Shown here: in pieces, positions 32,870 to 42,743 of the stretch
Layout of the letters: each line of letters starts with the position of its first letter
Numbering within the stretch: position 1 is the first letter of the stretch
Source of the DNA: VXNE01 sp964518405
Lineage (GTDB): Bacteria; Pseudomonadota; Gammaproteobacteria; Pseudomonadales; Azotimanducaceae
NCBI GenBank assembly: GCA_964518405.1
Contig: CAZFGB010000117.1
Span: forward strand, 1 to 46,838
Direction: 5' to 3'
DNA: 46,838 nt
Notes under the pieces: generated by a model
The model's input: the letters and a program-made list of their open reading frames with translations, nothing else
What the model was told of the DNA's origin: nothing
Databases searched by the model: none
Program-made: the position numbers and the translations under genes

Positions 32870-34123
32870 ATGGCCCTTCTGGCTTACGGCGTTAGTTTCC
32901 GAACCGCGCCCATCGACATGCGGGAACGCATCGCATTCGCCCCGCAGGAGTTGCCGCGCGCGCTCTCCCGCCTCGGCGAAGTCCCGTCGCTGTCCGAAGC
33001 CACGATCCTGTCGACCTGCAATCGTACCGAAATTTATTGCGCGCTAGACGCGCCGAATCACGATCCTGTCGCGGATTGGCTCGCGCGGGATCGCGGCGTG
33101 CCCATCGAAGCGCTGGCGGACGCCGCCTACGCGCTATGGAACACGGAGGCGGCCGCACACGTCATGCGCGTCGCCGCCGGACTCGAATCCCAGGTGCTCG
33201 GCGAGCCCCAGATCCAGGGTCAGGTCAAGTCGGCGTTCGACGCGGCGCGGCAAACCTCCGCCATCGGCCCGGAACTCGACCTTCTGTCCCGCTCCTCCCT
33301 GAACATCGCGAAGCGCATCCGCACAGAGACCGATGTCGGAAAGAACCCGATCTCCATCGCCTACGCCGCCGTGACCATGGCCCAACACATTTTCGCCGAT
33401 CTGTCGATGATCGACGCCCTGCTCGTCGGCGCCGGAGAAATGATCGAACTCGTGTCCCGTCACTTGGGCCAGGCCGGGGTACGGCACATAGGCATCGCCA
33501 ATCGCACATTCGAGACGGCCGACCTGCTGGCACGCGCGAACGGTTCGGGAAGCGCGATTCAGTTGCACGAACTCGACGCGCACCTGGCGCAGTACGACAT
33601 CGTCATCAGTTCCACCGGCAGCGCGGACCACGTCATCACGAGACGCATGATCGAATACGCAGTCCGGCAGCGGCGCCACAAGCCGATGTTCCTGGTGGAC
33701 ATCGCCGTGCCGAGAGACATAGAACCGGCCGTCGGCGAACTCGACGACGTGTTCCTGTACTCGATCGACGACCTCACGGAAGTGATCGAAGACAACGTGG
33801 CGACGCGGCGCAAGGCGGCGGAACAAGCCGAGGCGATGATCGCGGAAGGCGTCGGGCGCTATGCCAGGCAGCGGCGCGTGCGGGACAACCAGGCGTTGCT
33901 CCGACGGTTCCGCCAACGCGCGGAGGAGGCGCGCGACGAGGAACTCGCCCGCGCCCTGCAGCGGCTGGACACCGAGCACGATCCCGAGAAGGTGATCGAA
34001 CGCCTCGCCCGCGACCTGACCAACAAGCTCGTCCACGGGCCGATCGCCGCCATTCGGGACGCCAGCGCCGACGGCCGAACCGACATCCTCAACTACCTGA
34101 GATCCCGCTACGGCCTGGACTGA
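32870..34123 (+). CDS. hemA: Glutamyl-tRNA reductase
   Basis: A 417-residue HemA, the first enzyme of C5 tetrapyrrole synthesis, reducing Glu-tRNA to glutamate-1-semialdehyde. The nucleophile Cys50 is in STCNRTEIY. GLESQVLGEPQIQGQVK marks the catalytic domain, LLVGAGEMIELVSRHL the NADPH-binding domain, and a helical C-terminal dimerisation domain follows (about 310-417). The ATG at 32870 fits the family start MxLLAYGVSFRTAPI. The TGA is two bases from the prfA start. Confidence 0.97.
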   Translation: MALLAYGVSFRTAPIDMRERIAFAPQELPRALSRLGEVPSLSEATILSTCNRTEIYCALDAPNHDPVADWLARDRGVPIEALADAAYALWNTEAAAHVMRVAAGLESQVLGEPQIQGQVKSAFDAARQTSAIGPELDLLSRSSLNIAKRIRTETDVGKNPISIAYAAVTMAQHIFADLSMIDALLVGAGEMIELVSRHLGQAGVRHIGIANRTFETADLLARANGSGSAIQLHELDAHLAQYDIVISSTGSADHVITRRMIEYAVRQRRHKPMFLVDIAVPRDIEPAVGELDDVFLYSIDDLTEVIEDNVATRRKAAEQAEAMIAEGVGRYARQRRVRDNQALLRRFRQRAEEARDEELARALQRLDTEHDPEKVIERLARDLTNKLVHGPIAAIRDASADGRTDILNYLRSRYGLD

Positions 34124-34125
34124 AA

Positions 34126-35217
34126 ATGCTGTCCGAGACTCTATCGGCCAAGCTGGATGGCCTGATCGACCGCCAGGAAGAACTGTCGTCACTGCTTTCC
34201 GACCCGGATGTCGTCGCCGACCGCAATCGCTATACGGCGTTGATGAAGGAGTTCGCGGAACGCGAGCCCGTGCTGGCCGCCTACGTCGCCCTGAAGAAGG
34301 CGGCCTCCGAGCTCGCGGAGTCCGAATCGTTGCTCGACGACGACGACCCGGAAATGCGGGAACTGGCGCGGGAAGAGGTTGACCTGCGCCAGGCCGAGGT
34401 GGAGCAGGCCGAGGGAGACCTCAAGCGGCTGCTGCTGCCCAAGGATCCCGACGACTCCCTCGATGTGTTCCTCGAGATTCGCGCCGGCACCGGCGGCGAT
34501 GAGGCCGCGCTGTTCGCCGGCGACCTGTTCCGCATGTACGGGCGCTACGTCGAGGATCGCGGCTGGCAGCTCGCGAAACTCGCCGAGCGCTCCTCGGAAC
34601 ACGGCGGCTACAAGGAAGTGGTCGCCCGCATCGCCGGCAAGGACGTTTACGAACGCCTGAAGTTCGAGTCCGGAGTGCACCGCGTGCAGCGCGTGCCGGA
34701 GACAGAATCACAAGGGCGCAAACATACCTCCGCATGTACCGTAGCGGTCCTTCCGGAACAGAAGGAGATCGACGCGGTGGACATCGACCCCAAGGACGTT
34801 CGGGTCGACACGTTCCGCGCCTCGGGCGCGGGCGGCCAGCACGTCAACAAGACCGACTCCGCGGTGCGCCTGACGCATCTGCCGTCGGGCATCGTGGTCG
34901 AGTGCCAGGACGAGCGGTCGCAGCACCAGAACAGGATGCGGGCGATGTCGCTGCTCAATGCCAAGCTGCTCGACCAGGCGCGCGCCGAGCAACGCAACGA
35001 GCGCGATCAGACGCGCCGCAACCTGGTCGGCTCCGGCGACCGTTCGGAGCGCATTCGCACCTACAACTTCTCCGAGCGCCGCGTGACCGACCACCGAATA
35101 GGACTGGTGCTCTACAAGCTCGATGAGGTGTTGAACGGCAACCTCGATGCGTTCATCAGCCGATTGACGGAAGAACACCAGGCGGATTTGCTCGCCGGCA
35201 TGGGCGAAACCGAGTGA
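34126..35217 (+). CDS. prfA: Peptide chain release factor 1
   Basis: A 363-residue RF1 that terminates translation at UAA and UAG. The stop-codon recognition tripeptide is PET (191-193, PxT type), and the peptidyl-hydrolysis motif GGQ is at 236-238 (GAGGQHVNKTDSAVR). Downstream prmC encodes the enzyme that methylates this Gln. Its stop overlaps the prmC start (GTGA). Confidence 0.97.
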   Translation: MLSETLSAKLDGLIDRQEELSSLLSDPDVVADRNRYTALMKEFAEREPVLAAYVALKKAASELAESESLLDDDDPEMRELAREEVDLRQAEVEQAEGDLKRLLLPKDPDDSLDVFLEIRAGTGGDEAALFAGDLFRMYGRYVEDRGWQLAKLAERSSEHGGYKEVVARIAGKDVYERLKFESGVHRVQRVPETESQGRKHTSACTVAVLPEQKEIDAVDIDPKDVRVDTFRASGAGGQHVNKTDSAVRLTHLPSGIVVECQDERSQHQNRMRAMSLLNAKLLDQARAEQRNERDQTRRNLVGSGDRSERIRTYNFSERRVTDHRIGLVLYKLDEVLNGNLDAFISRLTEEHQADLLAGMGETE

Positions 35218-36023
35218 GCACGCTGGGCCGCTGCTTCGCGTCAGCTCGGGCGGCGCTACCGAGGGTCGAGGCGGAAATGTTGACGGCACATGCCCTGCGG
35301 CAGCGGTCGAGCGCGCTGTACGCATTCCCCGAACGCGCCGTTTCCGAGGCGCTGGCACGCCGGCACGCGAACTGCATCGAGCGCCGCCGGCGCGGCGAGC
35401 CTGTGGCCTACATCACCGGCGAGCGCGGTTTCTGGAACCTGACGCTCGCCGTGGACCGGCGCGCCCTGATTCCGCGCCCGGAAACCGAGTGCCTGGTCGA
35501 GGCGGCCCTTGCGCGCATGTCCCGCCGCGCTCGCGTGCTGGATCTCGGAACCGGTTCCGGCGCCGTGGCGCTCGCCGTGGCGGCCAGTTGTCCGACGGCG
35601 AACGTTCACGGCGTCGACTGCGATCCGGATTGCGTGGCCCTCGCCCGGCACAACGCCGAACGACTGGGCATCAGCGCCGCGTTTTTCGAGTCCGACTGGT
35701 TTTCGGCCGTCCGGGGCACATACGATGCAATCCTGGCCAATCCTCCCTACGTCGCCGATGGCGACCCGCACCTCCATCGGGGCGACCTGCGCTTCGAGCC
35801 GAGGGAAGCGCTGGCCGGCGGATCCGATGGCCTGTCGCATCTGCGTCGAATCGTGCGCCGGGCGCCCAACCATCTTGCCCGCGGCGGAACGCTCCTGGTC
35901 GAACACGGCTGCGACCAGGCCGAGCCCGTGACCGCGCTGTTCCGCGACGCCGGATTCGAGGGCATCTACACGCTGAGCGATCTGGCCTCGCTTCCGCGCG
36001 TCACGTTGGGAAAACGGGCGTGA
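35214..36023 (+). CDS. prmC: Release factor glutamine methyltransferase PrmC (HemK)
   Basis: A 269-residue N5-glutamine methyltransferase that modifies the GGQ motif of release factors. The SAM motif I is DLGTGSG (110-116), and the catalytic NPPY is at 176-179. The N-terminal helical domain contains GEPVAYITGERGFW and IPRPETE, both diagnostic. GTG starts and GTGA overlaps join it to prfA and moeB. Confidence 0.96.
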   Translation: MSTLGRCFASARAALPRVEAEMLTAHALRQRSSALYAFPERAVSEALARRHANCIERRRRGEPVAYITGERGFWNLTLAVDRRALIPRPETECLVEAALARMSRRARVLDLGTGSGAVALAVAASCPTANVHGVDCDPDCVALARHNAERLGISAAFFESDWFSAVRGTYDAILANPPYVADGDPHLHRGDLRFEPREALAGGSDGLSHLRRIVRRAPNHLARGGTLLVEHGCDQAEPVTALFRDAGFEGIYTLSDLASLPRVTLGKRA

Positions 36024-36781
36024 ACGACGATCAACTGCTGCGCTACAGCCGCCAGATCATGTTGCCGGAGTTCGATGTCGCCGGACAGGAGCGGCTGCTG
36101 TCGGCCCGCGTGTTGATCGCCGGCGTCGGCGGGCTCGGCTCGCCGGCCGCGATGTACCTCGCAGCCGCCGGCGTCGGCCACCTCACCCTCGCCGATGACG
36201 ACGACGTGGACCTGTCGAACCTGCAGCGCCAGATCGCACACGGCGAAGCGACCCTTGGCCAGTCCAAGGCCACATCGGCGGCCTCGGCGATCTCCCGCAT
36301 CAACTCCACGGTGAGCACCGTTGCCCTGTGCTCGAGGCTCGAGGGCGACGTCCTGGCGGCGGCGGTGGCCGATGCGGACCTCGTGCTCGACGCCACCGAC
36401 AACATGGCGAGCCGCGTCGCCATCAACCGCCTGTGCGTGGAAACCAGGACGCCGCTCGTCTCCGGGGCCGCGATTCGCATGGAAGGACAGGTTGCCGTGT
36501 TCGATGCCGGGGAGGCGGACTCGCCCTGCTACCAGTGCCTGTATCCCGACGGCGAAGGCGAAGAACTGAACTGCGCCGAAAACGGCGTCGTGGCGCCCCT
36601 GGTCGGCATCGTCGGCACGGTGCAGGCCATGGAAGCCGTGAAGCTGATCGCCCGGGTCGGCGATACGCTCTTGGGCCACGTGCTCTATCTCGACGCCAAG
36701 CGCATGGAGTGGCGCAAGTTCACGCTGCCGAAGAACCCGGAATGCGCCGTCTGCGGCAAGCGCGCGAAACCGGAGAACTGA
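36020..36781 (+). CDS. moeB: MoeB/ThiF-type adenylyltransferase
   Basis: A 253-residue E1-like enzyme that adenylates the C-terminus of a small sulfur carrier (MoaD or ThiS). The ATP site is GVGGLGSPA (35-43), with DDDVDLSNLQRQ following. Two CxxC pairs (CYQC and CAVC) form the zinc site. NCAENGVVAPLVG is the usual late motif. Position after prmC is typical of Pseudomonas-like genomes and favours MoeB, but ThiF cannot be excluded. Confidence 0.9.
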   Translation: MNDDQLLRYSRQIMLPEFDVAGQERLLSARVLIAGVGGLGSPAAMYLAAAGVGHLTLADDDDVDLSNLQRQIAHGEATLGQSKATSAASAISRINSTVSTVALCSRLEGDVLAAAVADADLVLDATDNMASRVAINRLCVETRTPLVSGAAIRMEGQVAVFDAGEADSPCYQCLYPDGEGEELNCAENGVVAPLVGIVGTVQAMEAVKLIARVGDTLLGHVLYLDAKRMEWRKFTLPKNPECAVCGKRAKPEN

Positions 36782-36847
36782 CCATCGCGGACGATGTCCC
36801 GATCACCGGCGCATTGTTGAAGGCACCGGGATAGAATCGCCCCAACC

Positions 36848-38773
36848 ATGACCTGCCTTCGATTCGTCCATGCGGCCGACTTGCATCTCGACAGCCCCTT
36901 CAAGGGATTGCGGGCAGCAGCGCCGGATCGTGTCGCGAGCGCCCTTTACGACGCAACGTTCCAAGCCTACGAAAACATCGTCGAACTGTGCATTCGAGAG
37001 GAGGTGGATGCGCTGCTCGTGGCTGGAGACATCTACGACGGGGCGGACCGCAGCCTTCGCGCCCAGAGCAAATTCGTTGACGGCTTGTATCGACTCCATG
37101 ACAAGGGCATCCGGTCCTTCGTCTGCCACGGCAACCACGATCCCCTTGACGGCTGGGAGGCGCAGCTCGAGTATCCGCCGAGCTGCCATCGGTTCGGCCC
37201 CGAATTCGAGGCCGTGCCCGTGTTCACTGACTCGCCCGACCGGGCCGTCATCCACGGCATCAGCTATCCGAACCGCGTCGTTTCCGAGAATCTAGTCCGC
37301 GGCCTCAAGCGCACAGACGCCGCTCCGTTTTCCATCGGGCTATTGCACACAAATGTCGGAGGCAATCCAGAGCACGCTCCCTATGCCCCGTGTTCCCTGA
37401 ACGATCTCAGGCAGTCCGGGGTCGACTATTGGGCACTCGGCCACATTCACACCCGTCAGATCCTGAACGAACGGGATCCGGCCGTGGCGTATCCCGGCAA
37501 TCCCCAGGGCAGACATTTCAACGAAACCGGCCCCCGCGGGGTGTACCTCGTGGAAGTGGACCATGGCAGCGACGTGCGCCCGCAATTTCGCGCCTTGGAT
37601 TCGGTCCGCTGGGAACGGATCGCAGTCGCCATCGACGCCATGGAGACGAAACAGGACTTGCTCGACGCGCTACACGAAAGACTGCAAGGCGCGTGGGACG
37701 ACGCGGGCGACCGGCACGTCCTTGTCCGCGTAACGCTGAGCGGCCGAGGCCGATTGACCGAATTCCTGCGCCGGGAGCACACCGAGAGCGATCTGGCGGC
37801 ACAAATCAATGACGCCTGGGACGGCCGGATGCCGTTCCTTTGGTGTGATCGCGTGGAGGACGGATCGATTCCCGTCTTCACGAAGAGCGAGACTACCGGA
37901 GATGGTCGAGTTTCCGGAGAATGGCGTGAGCAGGCTGGAGACGTTAGACGAGCGAGTGGCCGAGGCGCGCGAAGAACTCGTCAATATATCCCGGCGGATA
38001 CAGAGCGCCCGAGAAAGAGCCGAGAGTCCCATCGAAGCCGCAGCGATCCTCCAAGAGGCGGCAGCCGTCAGCAGGCTGCAGCGCGCGCGCAAATCTTTCG
38101 ATCAATCCGCGCGCGACCTACCCCAGCGCCAAGCCGACCTTGGCACCATGCGTTCGAGACTCGCCAAGACCCTCGCCGAGCTGGGACCGGACTGGCCACC
38201 GAACGCCTTGCCGAATTCGACCTGTCCATCTCCGTGCGCGAGGAAGTCTCAGCGCACCGAGACCACCTGCGTGCGGCGTCGGAGAACCTCCAAAACCTGC
38301 GCTCCGCCGAAGTCCAAGCCCGGAAGGCACTGGACGAAGCGTCCGACGCGTTCGACGGCGCGCAGGCCGAGTTGCAGGGCGCGCCTCAGCCGGCGCTGGA
38401 GCCGGACGGGATACGCGCGCGCCGCCTCTCGTTGCGTGGGGCCGAGCGCACGTTGGATGAACATGCCCGCGCCGCAGTCCGGGCCGACGATCTCCGCAAT
38501 CAACTGGGCGACACAGAAGAAGAATCGGCGCCGGACCGGGCAACGCGCGGCGACAGCGTGCTCGCCGCTATATTGGCCGCCGTCGGCGTCGTAGGATTGT
38601 TCATCGTCGCCACCTATTTCGGAGACTGGGCGACCGGTTCCGCTGTCGCCGTGTTCCTACTGGCAGCCGCCGCCCTTGTCCACTTCCGCGCCCAGCCATC
38701 TGCGCGGCCGTCGACCGCGGACACGGTAAGCGCCCGTATTCGACGTCAGGCCGATGACGCCGAGCAGCGGTAA
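36848..38773 (+). pseudogene. YhaO/SbcD-like metallophosphoesterase, C-terminally disrupted
   Basis: The first 345 or so residues (to about 37890) are a YhaO/SbcD-type nuclease domain with intact metal sites: ADLHLD (Asp11, His13), AGDIYD, HGNHDP, a LLHTNVGG histidine and GHIH. After that the sequence switches, in another frame, into the coiled coil of a YhaN-type ATPase. The usual YhaO C-terminus is missing. The open frame itself continues out of frame, then happens to rejoin the coil and a hydrophobic hairpin (about 38559-38690) until the TAA at 38771. A translated product would be a chimera of nuclease, nonsense and coil. The nuclease domain alone might still fold. Confidence 0.72.
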
Positions 38774-40245
38774 ATTCCCTTTCGGAGCGACTCGCGACGC
38801 TCGCCGGGGAACTCGGCATCGCGTCGGTCAACATCGAAACGCTCGATGCCGAGACGGATTTACTGGACCGCGAGGAGACGCGGCTCGCCGAGTGGACCGA
38901 TCAAAACGAGACGCTGGCGCGGGCGGAGACCGCGTTGCAGCGCCGGCGGGCGACGAACGAGGCCTCGGCGAAGGCCGTCGAGGGGACCAAGACCGCGTTA
39001 GAAGTCGCCGAGGAAAACTGGCGACAGTGGTTGGCAGAACTCGATCTCCAACAGACGTTTTCGCCAAGCAATATCGAGGTCTTGGAGGGGCGCGTCGATA
39101 TCGGGCGGAACCAGTCGGACGAAATCCGAAAAATGAAACGCCGCATCGCGGACGTTCAAGACGATATCGACCGCTTTGTTGCGGATGTCATGCCAATCGC
39201 CGAGTCACTGAATATGAAAACCGACCCGAACGATCACCTCAGACTGGCCCACACGGCCGATGCGCTGATCGACGCGCACGCTGAGGCGGAGAAACAAGCG
39301 CGAGCACGGGAGACCGCAGGGAGAGATTTGAGGGAGGCGGAGGCGGAATTTGCGAGTCGCGAACGCCGACTAAAGAAAATATCGGACAAACGGACCTCGC
39401 TTCTTCAGGTCGCGGGGGTCGACAACGCCGAGGAATTTCGGCGGCGGGCAGCGGCGTTCGCGGAGCGCGAAACTCTGGCGAGGCAACTACAGACTTGCGC
39501 CAATAACCTGCGCAAGATTAGTGGCGCAGGCGCGAACTTCGAGACACTGAAGCAACAGCTAGCGGCAACGAATCCAATAGGTATCGCGGAACAGATCGAG
39601 TGCTGTGAGGCGGAATTGCAGACGCTCGACAGGAACCGATCCGAACTCGATGCCGAGCGTGGATCCATCACCACGGAGCGTAAGCAATTGCTCGGCGAGG
39701 AAGAGTCATCGAAGTTGCGAACGGATCATCATCGCCTGCGGGAACAGATGGACGGTCACGCAAGAGCCTGGGCCGTTCGCATGATCGCGGAGAATCTTCT
39801 CAAGGAGGCCCAGGGCAGGTTTGAAAAGGAGCGACAACCCGAGGTGCTGCGTCACTCCGAGGGATTCTTCCGCGACATGACCGGCGGACGATATCAGACG
39901 GTGTTCTCGCCGCTCGGCAGTTCCGAGATACATGTGACGGATGACGACGGAGGTTCGAAGCAACCCGTTCAACTCAGCCGAGGCACCCGGGAGCAACTGT
40001 TTCTGTCATTGCGGTTCGGCCTTATCCGCGAACTGGGCGAGCGCTCTGAGCGGTTGCCGGTGATCGTCGACGAAGCGTTGGTGAACTTCGATGCGGATCG
40101 GGGAGAACGAGCGGCGCGCGCGTTCACGGAGCTTGCGGATCAGAACCAAGTGCTGGTGTTCACCTGCCACCGGGAGGTCGTGGATTGGTTCGCAAACACC
40201 GCCGACGAGAGCGGCGCGCGGCATCCCCAACTCATCAGCCTTTAG
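37890..40245 (+). pseudogene. YhaN/SbcC-like SMC-type ATPase remnant with frameshifts
   Basis: Coiled-coil segments of a YhaN-like ATPase are spread over three frames: about 37890-38195, 38195-38770 and 38770-40245. A single-base change near 38195 and another near 38770 would rejoin them. The last segment carries the ABC-like signature region LSRGTREQLFLSLR and Walker B VIVDEALVNFDADRG. The N-terminal globe with Walker A is absent, lost with the end of the YhaO gene. Without it the protein cannot bind ATP normally. Decay is favoured over sequencing error because other genes in the window are intact. Confidence 0.72.
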
Positions 40246-40305
40246 GGAATCTCGGAAGCAAGTCGCATTTCGTGCGCACGGAACCCGGAAAGGCCGGATC
40301 AAAGA

Positions 40306-40340
40306 CCTGAAATATGATGGATTATCCATCATATTTCAGG
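40306..40340. promoter_or_regulatory. Perfect 35-bp palindrome upstream of DUF4143 ATPase gene
   Basis: Two 17-bp arms (starting CCTGAAATATGATGGAT) flank a single central T and are perfectly complementary. A short GGGT/ACCC inverted repeat (40339-40353) follows directly, and the ATG is at 40355. No Shine-Dalgarno sequence is seen between palindrome and ATG. It could be a repressor operator overlapping the promoter or an RNA hairpin controlling translation. Confidence 0.85.
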
Positions 40341-40354
40341 GTAATATTAACCCC

Positions 40355-41512
40355 ATGATACAGCGTCCTCAACAGATCGCGCGGCTACGTACCCTTCTGC
40401 GCGACAATCCGGTCGTCGCCATTCTCGGCGCCCGGCAGGTGGGCAAGACAACGCTGGCAAGAGATCTCCAAACAAGTTGGAAACAGCCTTGCCACGCCTT
40501 CGACCTGGAGCGCCAAAGCGATATCGTGCGTCTGGCCGACCCGGAACTGGCGCTCGAACCGCTCAGGGGACTCGTGGTACTAGACGAAATTCAGCGGATG
40601 CCCGACATGTTCCCGATCCTCCGCGTACTGGCGGATCGAAGACCGATCCGTACGAGATTTCTGGTGCTGGGCAGCGCTTCGCCCGAACTGCTTCGCCAAG
40701 GGAACGAAACCCTTGCAGGACGTATTGCATTGCACACCCTCGAGGGCTTTTCCCTGCAGGAGGTGGGCATCGGGAACCACTCGAAACTCTGGCTTCGCGG
40801 CAACTTCCCTCGTTCGTTCTTGGCATCATCCAACGCAAGAAGCCGGGACTGGCGCGAGGACTTCATCGGCACATTTCTCGAACGAGACCTGCCGCAGCTT
40901 GGCATTCGGGTAAGCGCCGCTACCCTCAGGCGTTTTTGGACAATGCTGGCTCACTACCACGGCCAAGTCTGGAATGCCTCGGAATTTGCCCGAAACTTCG
41001 GGGTTAACCATACGACTATCCGACACTACCTCGACATCCTCACCTCGGCGTTAATTGTGCGGCAACTCCAGCCATGGCACGAAAACCTGAAAAAGCGCCA
41101 AGTAAAGGCTCCGAAGGTCTACCTTGCCGACTCCGGCCTGTTACATGCGTTGCTTGGAGTCACCAACAAGGTTGACCTCGACGCGCATCCAAAAGTCGGC
41201 GCGTCATGGGAGGGGTATGTGATCTCTCAAGTGACTCGGTTTCTTGCTGTTCGCCCCCACGAGTGTTTCTTCTGGGCGACGCACACGGGCGCCGAACTCG
41301 ACCTGTTGGCCGTTCGCGGAAGAAGACGTTGGGGATTCGAAGTTAAACGCGCGTCTGCGCCGACAATCACGCCGTCGATGCGTACCGCTCTGGCCGACCT
41401 GAAACTCCAGCGTCTCTTCGTCATTCACGCAGGAAAGCACTCTTTCGACATGGCGAAGAAGATACGAGCCGTCGCGTTGCCGCATCTGCTGGAAGAATTG
41501 AAACCGTGGTAG
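40355..41512 (+). CDS. AAA-family ATPase with C-terminal DUF4143 domain (second copy)
   Basis: A 385-residue relative of the protein at 3725-4981. The P-loop is GARQVGKT (25-32), Walker B is LVVLDE (73-78), and LGSASPELL is the sensor region. The C-terminal domain has HTGAELDLLAVRG and GFEVKRA, the Asp and Glu-x-Lys of a PD-(D/E)XK fold. The ATG at 40355 is chosen over upstream frame because it fits the family start MIxRPQQI and follows the palindrome. Base composition is lower in GC than the flanking housekeeping genes, consistent with lateral gain beside a decayed gene. Confidence 0.88.
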   Translation: MIQRPQQIARLRTLLRDNPVVAILGARQVGKTTLARDLQTSWKQPCHAFDLERQSDIVRLADPELALEPLRGLVVLDEIQRMPDMFPILRVLADRRPIRTRFLVLGSASPELLRQGNETLAGRIALHTLEGFSLQEVGIGNHSKLWLRGNFPRSFLASSNARSRDWREDFIGTFLERDLPQLGIRVSAATLRRFWTMLAHYHGQVWNASEFARNFGVNHTTIRHYLDILTSALIVRQLQPWHENLKKRQVKAPKVYLADSGLLHALLGVTNKVDLDAHPKVGASWEGYVISQVTRFLAVRPHECFFWATHTGAELDLLAVRGRRRWGFEVKRASAPTITPSMRTALADLKLQRLFVIHAGKHSFDMAKKIRAVALPHLLEELKPW

Positions 41513-41529
41513 GGGCCTCTTGTGCCGGA

Positions 41530-42111
41530 TCAGACCAGGTCCCTGACGCGTTCCGCCACGGCGTCGACGCCCTCGGCAAAGGACAGGTAGTCGACGATGC
41601 GGCCGAAGGGGTCGACCACGTAGACCGTCGATGAGTGCGACACCTGGTAGTCGTCCGAGCCGCGCGGCGGGCCGTCCTGGAGAAACGTCTTGAATGACGC
41701 CGCCGCCCCTTCGAGGGCCGCGCGCGAGCCCGTCAAACCCACGAAACGGCGATCGAACCGCTCGACATACGCGGCCACCGTCGCGGGGGCATCGCGCTCG
41801 GGATCGACTGAAATGAATACCGGCGTAACGCCGCGCGAGTGCCCGGTGGCGTCGAGTTGCGCCATCACGCGGGTCAGGTTGCTCATGTGCGTGGGGCAGA
41901 TGCCGCGGCAGTTCGTAAACCCGAAGAAGACCAGCAGGTGCCGACCGCCGAAGTCCTTTTGCGTGACCGTATCGCCGTGCTGGTTCGTGAGCGCAAAGGC
42001 CACCCTTCCATCGGGTTCGTAGTTCCTGACGACCAGGCCGATAGACGTCGCGGCAACGGCGAGAACCAGGGCAAAGAATCCGATGCTCTTCATTCGCGGC
42101 GACACTTTCAT
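41530..42111 (-). CDS. SCO1/SenC-family copper chaperone A
   Basis: A 193-residue thioredoxin-fold protein with an N-terminal membrane anchor (about residues 8-28). The copper ligands are Cys68 and Cys72 in FTNCRGICPTH and His159 in VSHSSTVYVVD. SCO proteins deliver copper to, or reduce, the CuA centre of oxidase subunit II, which is encoded in this locus (44775-45350). The start overlaps the stop of the preceding membrane-protein gene (ATGA); an internal ATG at 42093 is possible. Confidence 0.93.
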   Translation of the reverse strand: MKVSPRMKSIGFFALVLAVAATSIGLVVRNYEPDGRVAFALTNQHGDTVTQKDFGGRHLLVFFGFTNCRGICPTHMSNLTRVMAQLDATGHSRGVTPVFISVDPERDAPATVAAYVERFDRRFVGLTGSRAALEGAAASFKTFLQDGPPRGSDDYQVSHSSTVYVVDPFGRIVDYLSFAEGVDAVAERVRDLV

Positions 42112-42743
42112 GCTGCTTCACCTTCCCGGCGCGGCGAAGCCGCCGACCACGCGCCGAAGAACACGGGATACAACCACGTGACCGACAGCGTGATCCCGAC
42201 CGCCAGAAAACCCCGACCCAAAAGTACTTGATCGTCGATCAGATAACTATTGCACAGCCGGTCCGGCGAGATGAGATAAAGCCAGCCGAGACGAAAACAC
42301 ATCGCCAGAAACTCTATCTTCACGAGGCCCCGGGCAATGGGATGCAACCGGCGCCAACTCCAAGCGAGGGGCATACCCGCCAACGCCACCAGGGAGAGGT
42401 ACTTGGCGGCGGCGACCTCGGAAGCCTGCAGCGATGCATCCAGCCACCGCGGAATCATCCAGAAAGCGAGGGCGAAACTGACCATCAGGATGCCGGGGAC
42501 ACCACCGCCGTTGAGCGGTTCCAGCACCTTGCGCCAACGCGGTTCGATGCTTCGCCCGACGACGAATCCCACCGCGACCAACAGGGGAATCTCCACCAGC
42601 ACATGCGTTGCAAGGCTGGCCTCCAACCAGGTTCCGAGCGGTCCGAGGGCAATCGCCGCCCACGCGGCCAGGACGACCACTATCCCGGCGCGAGGTCCGA
42701 AAGGGACGCGGGGGACCCGGGCTATCCGGCCTTCAAACGCCAT
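42108..42743 (-). CDS. Integral membrane protein of the oxidase locus
   Basis: A 211-residue protein with about six hydrophobic helices. I do not recognise the family with certainty. A His in the second helix (THVLVEIPLL) and the location between two SCO genes recall CtaG-like copper or haem-oxidase assembly factors, but the typical multi-His pattern is not seen. It overlaps SCO gene B by 22 bp and SCO gene A by 4 bp, so it belongs to the operon. Confidence 0.75.
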   Translation of the reverse strand: MAFEGRIARVPRVPFGPRAGIVVVLAAWAAIALGPLGTWLEASLATHVLVEIPLLVAVGFVVGRSIEPRWRKVLEPLNGGGVPGILMVSFALAFWMIPRWLDASLQASEVAAAKYLSLVALAGMPLAWSWRRLHPIARGLVKIEFLAMCFRLGWLYLISPDRLCNSYLIDDQVLLGRGFLAVGITLSVTWLYPVFFGAWSAASPRREGEAA

